From Nitrosopumilaceae archaeon (GTDB taxonomy: Archaea > Thermoproteota > Nitrososphaeria > Nitrososphaerales > Nitrosopumilaceae), in the NCBI GenBank assembly GCA_013867245.1, contig JACENB010000048.1:1-11345 (forward strand): a stretch of 11,345 nucleotides of DNA. Reading direction: 5' to 3'. Of the stretch, positions 6,533 through 11,345 are shown one piece after another. Within the stretch, counting starts at the first letter, position 1. Every line of letters begins with the position of its first letter. Position numbers and translations under genes: made by a program. The notes under the pieces are model-generated. The model was not told the origin of the DNA and searched no databases. It saw only the letters and a program-made list of their open reading frames with translations.

Positions 6533-7924
6533 GTGACTAAAGCAGTATTAATGACCATTTTACTGGCAGGACTTATTGTTATTAGTACGAGCGGACCTGC
6601 ATGGGCTGCCCAATTAGATACTACACTTAATCCAAATAATGCTGAATCTCCATTTAAAATGAGTTATCTAAAAACTGTCTTTATTGAATATCCAAATGGC
6701 GGTGATTTGTTTGACACCTTAGGTGGAACTCAATGGAAAACTTCTGGAACTGCTGATGCAACTAATCCTGGAGTTCAAGAGTTAATGATGGCACTTAACG
6801 ACGGTATTCAACAAGATGGAAGTCAAGCAAGAGTTTCTGACTTGAACGTATTATATGAATTTCAATTAACTGGTAGAAATTTACAAACTTCTATTGATTA
6901 CCGTGTAATTTTAGAGGGAACTATTACTGATTATATTATTACTGAAGATTCTCAAAAAAAATTAGTTGATTTAGGATGGAGAGGTTTAACCACTACATCT
7001 TCTATTGTCATTGATGGTGTTGAAATCAATATTCCTTTAGAGACTTTGAAAACTGAAGAACCAATTCTTTACAATACTTTTGTTGATACTGAAGCTGAAA
7101 GTGTTTTGAATAGAGAACTAATCAATGCTCATTTTATTGTAGAACAACCATTAACAAATTGGCATTTCTTATTTGATCCTACTGGAATCAATGCTGACGC
7201 AAATACATTTGGATTAGATGACTCAATTCAAGGCTTTGTTGTTTCAAGTTGGACAATGGGTGAAAGTAGTATTCGAGAAGGTAGACAAGTTGAACGCGTC
7301 TTTGAAGCAGAAGTAATGGCTGATGAACTATACATTGTAAGAAGTGTTCAATCTACTGATACTGCTAACTTATCTTCAATAGGATTTGGTGCTTTAGATA
7401 TTTTAGATGGTGTTGAAATTATTGGTGTCACTCCAACTCCTCCTGAGGATTACATGACAACATCTACTGGTGGTTTCCCTGTAATGATTATTTATGGAAT
7501 GGCTGGATTGGCAGCAGCAGCAGGTATTGGATTTTTCTTTATCAGTAGTAGATCTATGAAGAACCAAAAAGTTGGACAACAAGGAATTGATCCTAGCAAT
7601 CTTGTTGGATATCAGACCAGTGCATCTTCCGGTGGTTATCAAACTAATAGAGGTGAAGCACAATTGAAATCTGACACTGATTACGCACAAACAAGAAGTG
7701 TTTATGAACAATCTGCAGAAGTTACTCCTCAAGAGACAACTCCTCAAGAAACTGTTCCTGAACAAACAATGCCTTCTGGTGATGATGAAGCCGCATGTGG
7801 ATGTGCTGCATCTGCAGAAATTGGCACAGAATGTGATTGTGAAATGCATGGTTCATGTTTGTGTGATGCAACATGTCGTTGTAATGCAGATATTTGTAAA
7901 GAACAAGTTAACGAAATGAGTTAA
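6533..7924 (+). CDS. Secreted membrane-anchored protein with metallothionein-like CxC tail, unknown family
   Basis: The 463-residue protein has a signal peptide (about 1-26: hydrophobic core, cleavage near AWA-AQ), an extracytoplasmic domain (27-310) with many predicted beta strands, one membrane helix (about 314-338), and a tail of some 125 residues. Basic residues right after the helix (R340, K343, K346) place the tail in the cytoplasm. The tail is polar and Gln/Thr-rich with a TPQET repeat, and ends in nine cysteines: C422-x-C424, C434-x-C436, C442-x-C444, C448-x-C450 and C455, plus H439. Four CxC pairs resemble metallothioneins and suggest Cu(I) or Zn binding, which is inference. GTG 6533 is preferred because it supplies the n-region lysine of the signal peptide; ATG 6551 is possible. 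I do not recognise the extracytoplasmic domain. Confidence 0.85.
   Translation: MTKAVLMTILLAGLIVISTSGPAWAAQLDTTLNPNNAESPFKMSYLKTVFIEYPNGGDLFDTLGGTQWKTSGTADATNPGVQELMMALNDGIQQDGSQARVSDLNVLYEFQLTGRNLQTSIDYRVILEGTITDYIITEDSQKKLVDLGWRGLTTTSSIVIDGVEINIPLETLKTEEPILYNTFVDTEAESVLNRELINAHFIVEQPLTNWHFLFDPTGINADANTFGLDDSIQGFVVSSWTMGESSIREGRQVERVFEAEVMADELYIVRSVQSTDTANLSSIGFGALDILDGVEIIGVTPTPPEDYMTTSTGGFPVMIIYGMAGLAAAAGIGFFFISSRSMKNQKVGQQGIDPSNLVGYQTSASSGGYQTNRGEAQLKSDTDYAQTRSVYEQSAEVTPQETTPQETVPEQTMPSGDDEAACGCAASAEIGTECDCEMHGSCLCDATCRCNADICKEQVNEMS
7724..7753 (+). repeat. Tandem 15-base repeat coding TPQET-TPQET
   Basis: ACTCCTCAAGAGACA and ACTCCTCAAGAAACT are adjacent copies differing at two positions. 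A degenerate third unit (VPEQT) follows. They lie in the linker between the membrane helix and the Cys tail, and copy number could vary between strains. Confidence 0.6.
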
Positions 7925-7956
7925 TATTAAAAAAATTAAATTTTTAAAATAAAATA
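7925..7956. terminator. Bidirectional AT-rich termination region
   Basis: The gap between the CxC protein stop and the convergent RNase P RNA 3' end is almost pure A and T. It has T runs on both strands, with minus-strand runs of up to seven T at about 7928-7935. T-rich tracts without a hairpin are the typical archaeal terminator. Confidence 0.5.
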
Positions 7957-7959
7957 ATG

Positions 7960-8243
7960 TGTGCTGGGAGTAACCCTCCTTCTGTTTTCACGATATTTCG
8001 CTTTGCAGCCTACCTGAACCTGGTACAGGAACCTATGGTTCTGTTTGGCTTTGCTCCATGTGGGTCGTCTTTTTCATTCCTTTTATGGAAATCTCAGGTT
8101 TTCACCATCACAGTGCGCCATATTGGATTTTTTTCTGCATCGTTGCCAACCATCTCTGATTATCTATCTCCAGATCACATTTCCTGTATGGAGGGAGGAG
8201 TTTCCTCTGCCGTAGCAGCGTTTCGTGCTCCAGCTCACATCAG
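7960..8243 (-). ncRNA. rnpB: RNase P RNA (archaeal type)
   Basis: This is the catalytic RNA that removes 5' leaders from pre-tRNA. It stands out as much less AT-rich than its surroundings. On the minus strand it has CR-I as GAGGAAACTCC (8207-8197) and the 3' conserved block ACAGAAGGAGGGTT (7985-7972), 284 bases overall. AAC(U)CCUCC near the 5' end pairs with GGAGGGUU near the 3' end to form the P4/P5 core with its bulged U. The termini pair as P1 (GCTGG with CCAGC, then TGT with ACA). A hairpin CTGC-TACG-GCAG fits P3, and CCTG-TAC-CAGG forms an internal hairpin. Ends are estimated from P1. It follows the methyltransferase by about 26 bases and may have its own weak promoter near 8262-8272. 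Confidence 0.92.
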
Positions 8244-8269
8244 AGTATTTTTTTAATATGATTTGAATA

Positions 8270-8899
8270 TTACTTTGGAGGTTTTGTGCCTGTGACGAAC
8301 AATGTACCAATTTCTCTTTTCCATTTTTCATTACCTTTTGAATCTTTGATTTGTTTTGTTTGAACTGAAAATCCAGCATTTCTAAAGAATTCTTTCCACT
8401 CTTTTTTTGAATGTAAATGCATTTGAATTTTCATCATATTTGCCCACTTTGTTGTATCTTGATTTTCTGTATAGAAATCGGTTCCGCAGAAAAATTGTCC
8501 TCCTGGTTTTAATAATTTGTAAATTTTTTTAATTGCTTCTTCCATTGAATTTGAATAATAAATTGATTCCATTGCAAAAACAAAATCAAATTTTCCAGTA
8601 TATTTCCATGACTCTACATCTGTATGAATAAAACTCTCTTTATTGGTTTTAATTTTTTTATTTGCTTGTATGATCATTTTTTTACTTTTATCAATTCCTA
8701 CAGCTTTTTTACATGTTGGAATTTCTGTAACGTGTCTGATTACCCATCCGTTTCCACATCCTACATCCAAAAAAGTAAACGGTTGATCAAATGAAATATT
8801 TTTCAAGAATTTTAAAACATTTTCTCCATGTCCTTTTTCCATAGATTCTGCTTTTCCATTAATTGCCCATTCGTCAAATTTTTTACTAATCTCATCCAT
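8270..8899 (-). CDS. Class I SAM-dependent methyltransferase (Methyltransf_11 type)
   Basis: The protein has 209 residues from ATG 8899; a TTG at 8923 would add eight Lys/Ser-rich residues. Motif I is FLDVGCGNGW (43-52). GIDKS follows as the acidic loop after strand 2, then HTDVESW, and FDFVFAMESIYY gives motif IV. LLKPGGQFFCGTDFY is the typical motif V/VI region. The N-terminus (ISKKFDEWA...ESMEKGHG) resembles small-molecule methyltransferases, but the substrate is not evident. TTATAATTG at about 8925-8933 (minus strand) is about 30 bases before the ATG and supports that start. The gene is divergent from a zinc-ligand protein with a perfect palindrome between them, and the RNase P RNA follows closely. 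Confidence 0.88.
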   Translation of the reverse strand: MDEISKKFDEWAINGKAESMEKGHGENVLKFLKNISFDQPFTFLDVGCGNGWVIRHVTEIPTCKKAVGIDKSKKMIIQANKKIKTNKESFIHTDVESWKYTGKFDFVFAMESIYYSNSMEEAIKKIYKLLKPGGQFFCGTDFYTENQDTTKWANMMKIQMHLHSKKEWKEFFRNAGFSVQTKQIKDSKGNEKWKREIGTLFVTGTKPPK

Positions 8900-8945
8900 G
8901 ATTGATTTACTTTTTTTATTCAATTATAACTTTCTTCGTACTGAT

Positions 8946-8963
8946 GATTTATTCGAATAAATC
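8946..8963. promoter_or_regulatory. 18-base perfect palindrome between divergent genes
   Basis: GATTTATTCGAATAAATC reads identically on both strands. It lies 46 bases upstream of the methyltransferase ATG and about 10 bases before the TATA box of the plus-strand gene at 9012. Position and symmetry suit a dimeric regulator, though AT-rich DNA makes chance palindromes more likely. Confidence 0.45.
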
Positions 8964-8972
8964 CTACGTCCT

Positions 8973-8980
8973 CTTTATAA
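8973..8980 (+). promoter_or_regulatory. TATA box for the zinc-ligand protein gene
   Basis: CTTTATAA is a strong archaeal TATA match. Initiation about 26 bases downstream would fall near 9003, leaving a leader of about 9 bases before TTG 9012. Confidence 0.5.
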
Positions 8981-9011
8981 CTAATTTTTAATAAATAATT
9001 TTGAAAAGAAA

Positions 9012-9227
9012 TTGCCTGATGAATCATGTAGAAATTGTGGAGGAAATTTGATTGAAGCAAAAAAATGCTCACACTGTTTCAAAACTGTAGTAATGATTTG
9101 CAAACATTGCTCTACAATGACTACTGAGCAATTTCATTCGTTATGTATGTCCAAGCCAACTGACCATACCGTATCTGTGCCTAAAATCATGCCTAGCATC
9201 TACTTTCCATTAGTTGCTACGGCATGA
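9012..9227 (+). CDS. Small protein with four zinc-ligand pairs
   Basis: A 71-residue protein starting at TTG 9012; there is no in-frame ATG near the start. Ligand pairs occur at C6/C9, C19/C22, C30/C33 and H42/C45, each spaced by two residues and separated by 9, 7 and 8 residues. That is enough for two zinc sites, either tandem ribbons or a RING-like cross-brace. The C-terminal 25 residues have no cysteine and are mildly hydrophobic. The family is not recognised; DNA, RNA or protein binding are all possible. A strong TATA box at 8973-8980 supports expression and the start. It converges on the geranylgeranyl reductase gene with 6 bases between the stops. Confidence 0.72.
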   Translation: MPDESCRNCGGNLIEAKKCSHCFKTVVMICKHCSTMTTEQFHSLCMSKPTDHTVSVPKIMPSIYFPLVATA

Positions 9228-9233
9228 TTTTTT

Positions 9234-10448
9234 CTATTGTTTTGATTTAACTAAATTGAATAATTGCCTGACTGCCAATTTGGGATGACTCATAGCCAAT
9301 TTTAGCATGTTTGATAATCCAAAATCTGCTTTAATGAAATCCAAAAACTCTTCGGTTTTTAGCTCTTTAATTATGTCTAACTCTTTATCCCATTCTTCAT
9401 CTGATAATTTAATCCATCTATCTTGAACTTTACCTGCTGAATTAATTTTTGATTCAATGGCGTTTCTCCAATTTTCTTCATATGGATAAAGTGCGCTCTC
9501 ATCTGTTTTTTTATTTTTAATTGCTTTTGCTGCAACTTCTCCTGCAACTCTTCCAAATTTTATTGCATATCTGATTCCTTCTAAAACTAATGGGTTAGCT
9601 TGACCTGCAGTATCTCCCACTAATATCAAATTATTATAAACTGTCTTTCTAGATAACCCATCATTTGGAATTAACCCGTAGTGAAATTCTATTGGAGTAA
9701 TTTTTCCTAGTTTTTTTATTGGTCCTAATTTTTTTTCTATTATTTCTTTTAGTCTTTGAGTTGGATCTATGTCTGATTCTGGTTTTCCTACACCTACTCC
9801 AATTCTAACAATATTATTTCCAAGTGGGAAAATCCATGCATAGCCTGCAGGTGTGTACTCTTGTCCTACCATTAACCACCATGTATCTGGGTCTACTTTT
9901 TCGACTTCAGCTTCGTATTCTGCTCCTGCTCCAAACCTTTCCCATTGTGTTACATAACCCATTGTTTTTGAAATAGTTGATGTAAATCCTGTAGCATCAA
10001 TTACAACTTTGGAATTAAATGTAATTTTTTCCTCTGCTCTTGTTCCTTTTACTCCTATGATGTTTTGTTCTTCATCCTTGATTACATCATTAATGTTAGT
10101 TTTTACAAAAATATCTACTCCTAATTTTTTTGCTTCTTCAGATAACCATCGATAAGTTTTTCTTACATCTAAGACTGCTGCTGTAGCAATTGAATCACTA
10201 ATGGTAACTTCATTATTTGGTGATGCAAAGGAGAAGTTTTTGATTGGATGATAACAATTTTCAGGGATTCCAAATTCTTCAATGCTTTTAATCCATGTGA
10301 CCCCGCTTGTTCTAACTGTCTCAGCAATTGAATTTTCTTTTTCAATCAATGCTACTTTAATTCCATTTTTTGCTGCAGCAAATGCTGCTGATGAACCTGC
10401 AGGCCCACCTCCAACTACAACTAAATCATAATTGTATACTTGAGTCAA
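9234..10448 (-). CDS. Geranylgeranyl reductase family FAD-dependent oxidoreductase
   Basis: This 404-residue flavoprotein has the family layout. The Rossmann FAD motif VVVGGGPAGSSAA is at 10-22, with the strand-2 acidic end at IEKE. The pre-substrate motif PAGYAWIFPLG (200-210) matches the PxGYxWxFP block of geranylgeranyl reductases, and LVGDTAGQANPLVLEGIRYAI (276-296) is the second FAD motif. Archaeal members reduce the double bonds of digeranylgeranylglycerol lipids or of quinone side chains; the exact substrate here is inferred. The TTG start at 10448 is supported by AAATATATCC (10473-10482), which predicts initiation near 10450, a leaderless message. The C-terminal helices (RQLFNLVKSKQ) complete a normal length. 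Confidence 0.92.
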   Translation of the reverse strand: MTQVYNYDLVVVGGGPAGSSAAFAAAKNGIKVALIEKENSIAETVRTSGVTWIKSIEEFGIPENCYHPIKNFSFASPNNEVTISDSIATAAVLDVRKTYRWLSEEAKKLGVDIFVKTNINDVIKDEEQNIIGVKGTRAEEKITFNSKVVIDATGFTSTISKTMGYVTQWERFGAGAEYEAEVEKVDPDTWWLMVGQEYTPAGYAWIFPLGNNIVRIGVGVGKPESDIDPTQRLKEIIEKKLGPIKKLGKITPIEFHYGLIPNDGLSRKTVYNNLILVGDTAGQANPLVLEGIRYAIKFGRVAGEVAAKAIKNKKTDESALYPYEENWRNAIESKINSAGKVQDRWIKLSDEEWDKELDIIKELKTEEFLDFIKADFGLSNMLKLAMSHPKLAVRQLFNLVKSKQ

Positions 10449-10470
10449 TTAAAATTCATGATAATTATCT

Positions 10471-10482
10471 AGGATATATTTT
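10471..10482 (-). promoter_or_regulatory. TATA box for the geranylgeranyl reductase gene
   Basis: AAATATATCCT on the minus strand is centred about 28 bases before TTG 10448. This supports a leaderless transcript and the TTG start. Confidence 0.5.
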
Positions 10483-10498
10483 TGAGGTTATTGAATTT

Positions 10499-10708
10499 CT
10501 ATTTTTTTAATACAGGTTCGCCTGTTGTATCGTTTTCTCTTTCTATATCAAATGTTTCCATATGTGCTGGATCTCTGTGCATGTAACTGTGAGTTTCTCC
10601 TTTTATGTTTCTACAAAATTTTGAATGAATGGTTTTTTGTACTTCTAATGTGGTTTCATTCTCATGAAATAGACGTTTTCCACAATCTTCACATCTAAAT
10701 TCAGGCAT
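10499..10708 (-). CDS. Small C2HC zinc-finger protein, unknown function
   Basis: The protein has 69 residues from ATG 10708; a TTG at 10726 would add six. The ligand pattern C6-x2-C9-x18-H28-x3-C32 (RCEDCGKRLF ... TIHSKFC) is that of a C2HC zinc finger. It is followed by a His-rich, charged segment (ETHSYMHRDPAHMETF) and an acidic-to-basic tail. ATG is preferred because the TATA-like element at 10727-10738 lies about 25 bases upstream. It is divergent from the 38-residue membrane protein and lies 50 bases upstream of the reductase start on the same strand, so readthrough into that gene is possible. Confidence 0.7.
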   Translation of the reverse strand: MPEFRCEDCGKRLFHENETTLEVQKTIHSKFCRNIKGETHSYMHRDPAHMETFDIERENDTTGEPVLKK

Positions 10709-10726
10709 AAAACATCTCAATCGCAA

Positions 10727-10738
10727 ATCTATTTAGAT
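10727..10738. promoter_or_regulatory. Symmetric TATA-like element, possible bidirectional promoter
   Basis: ATCTA-TT-TAGAT is an inverted repeat centred 25 bases before ATG 10708 (minus) and 28 bases before ATG 10761 (plus). Both distances suit archaeal TATA placement for leaderless genes, and no other TATA candidate is obvious in the 52-base gap. Confidence 0.4.
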
Positions 10739-10760
10739 GTTTCAATATTTTTTCTAATTT

Positions 10761-10877
10761 ATGTCCGAATTTGATCTGACTTCTTTTATAATGTGGAGTG
10801 GACTAACTGGAATTACAATGTTAGTTTTTGGTTTTTCTTATAGGAAATATCTCAAAAAAAATAATTTACCTGCTTAA
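10761..10877 (+). CDS. 38-residue single-pass membrane protein, unknown
   Basis: A short ORF begins with ATG 10761 and encodes MSEFDLTSFIMWSG, a hydrophobic stretch (about residues 9-27, through TGITMLVFGFSY), then RKYLKK and a polar end. The acidic N-terminus and basic residues after the helix predict the N-terminus outside and the C-terminus inside. The TATA-like element at 10727-10738 is placed for a leaderless ATG. Its stop shares TTAA (10874-10877) with the convergent dehydrogenase stop. No family is recognised; small membrane proteins of this kind often modulate larger complexes, but that is speculative here. Confidence 0.55.
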   Translation: MSEFDLTSFIMWSGLTGITMLVFGFSYRKYLKKNNLPA

Positions 10878-11345
10878 TTTTGGGAACTATTGATTTTTTT
10901 AATATATTGTATAATTCCTGTATAATCATAATCTCCAAATCCTTCTTTAATCGCATTTTTGTATATCTCTTCAGCTTTCACTATCATTGGTAAATCTACT
11001 CCCAATTTTCTAGATGTGTTGATCATTGTTGTGATGTCTTTTTTCAAATTTGATAATGTAAAAGTCGCATCATAATTTCCTTCAATCATTTTGAATGCTT
11101 TGTTTTCACTCATACCCGTTTTGAAATATGTTGAATTTAAAACTTCTAAAAAGATCTTTGGATCGACTTTTGATTTTTCAACTAATGTTATTCCTTCTGA
11201 TAGTGATAATGCTAACATTGTAATTTGTAAATTCATGGCTAATTTGATTGAATTTGCTGTACCTTGTTCTCCTAGAAAAAATACTTTGTTAGCAATTTTT
11301 TCAAAAATTGATTTACATTGTTCAAAACTATTTTTTGGACCTGAT
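10874..11345 (-). CDS. 3-hydroxyisobutyrate/beta-hydroxyacid dehydrogenase family protein (5' partial)
   Basis: The frame is open from the right window edge (first whole codon ending at 11344) to TAA 10874-10876, giving 156 residues of the C-terminal part. An internal ATG at 11236 is not the start, because upstream codons also encode family sequence: SGPKNSFEQCKSIFEKIANKV, then VFFLGEQGTANSIKLAMNL. The latter is the G-x3-K-x2-N block holding the catalytic lysine of beta-hydroxyacid dehydrogenases. The remainder (SLSEGITLVEKSKVDPKIFLEVL, LKKDITTMINTSRKLGVDLPM) is the all-helical NAD-binding_11 domain. The N-terminal Rossmann fold lies outside the window. Substrates of the family include 3-hydroxyisobutyrate, tartronate semialdehyde and succinic semialdehyde; which applies here is unknown. 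Confidence 0.9.
   Translation of the reverse strand, partial: SGPKNSFEQCKSIFEKIANKVFFLGEQGTANSIKLAMNLQITMLALSLSEGITLVEKSKVDPKIFLEVLNSTYFKTGMSENKAFKMIEGNYDATFTLSNLKKDITTMINTSRKLGVDLPMIVKAEEIYKNAIKEGFGDYDYTGIIQYIKKINSSQN

Noticed and set aside
7403..7849. 148-codon minus-strand ORF inside the CxC-tail gene
   Set aside because: It is antisense to a gene with coherent signal peptide, membrane helix and tail, and its Cys/Ser/Arg-rich product looks like a reverse-frame artefact.
7957..8256. Plus-strand ORF of 99 codons and minus-strand ORF at 8164-8379
   Set aside because: Both lie over the RNase P RNA, whose higher GC and conserved pairing explain the open frames; the second also runs into the methyltransferase gene in another frame.
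1..11345. Search for CRISPR arrays, insertion sequences, tRNAs and defence islands
   Set aside because: No regularly spaced repeats, transposase or integrase motifs, or tRNA-like folds were seen; the lone nuclease-like gene does not make a system.

Overview
The window looks like a stretch of ammonia-oxidising archaeon (Thaumarchaeota/Nitrososphaerota, Nitrosopumilus-like) chromosome. It is strongly AT-rich and densely packed with short intergenic gaps. Archaeal/eukaryotic-type genes (aIF1/SUI1, Sec61 beta, an SSSCA1-type zinc ribbon, DUF2070) sit beside coenzyme F420 genes (cofC, cofD), a geranylgeranyl reductase-family gene and an archaeal-type RNase P RNA. Many starts are TTG or GTG with a TATA-like box about 25-30 bases upstream, as expected for leaderless transcripts. 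I see no insertion sequence, phage gene, CRISPR array or tRNA. The genus is inferred from gene content and composition only.

Layout. 1-65: cysteine-rich C-terminus of a plus-strand gene cut by the window edge. 66-247: no gene or recognisable element seen. 248-472 (minus): small two-helix membrane protein, divergent from 556-1191 (plus), a PD-(D/E)XK nuclease-like protein; an inverted repeat lies between them. 3460 down to 1175 (minus): SSSCA1 zinc ribbon, Sec61 beta and DUF2070 membrane protein. The Sec61 beta gene is only 53 codons and easily missed. 3559-4847 (plus): aIF1 followed 5 bases later by a CPBP intramembrane protease. 6398 down to 4844 (minus): cofD then cofC, one base apart. 6533-7924 (plus): a secreted, membrane-anchored protein with a metallothionein-like Cys-X-Cys tail. 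8243 down to 7960 (minus): RNase P RNA. 8899 down to 8270 (minus): SAM methyltransferase. 9012-9227 (plus): protein with four evenly spaced zinc-ligand pairs. 10448 down to 9234 (minus): geranylgeranyl reductase-family flavoprotein. 10708-10499 (minus) and 10761-10877 (plus): a small zinc-finger protein and a 38-residue membrane protein, apparently divergent from one shared TATA-like element. 11345 down to 10874 (minus): C-terminal part of a beta-hydroxyacid dehydrogenase.

How the genes fit together. Most are housekeeping: translation initiation, protein export, tRNA maturation, the central lactyl-phospho steps of F420 synthesis, and probably membrane lipid saturation. The least explained items are the CxC-tailed membrane protein, the DUF2070 protein with several His/Asp motifs, the nuclease-like protein, an 18-base perfect palindrome at 8946-8963, and a swapped base pair in the P4 helix of the RNase P RNA. 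No multi-gene defence or mobile system is visible.
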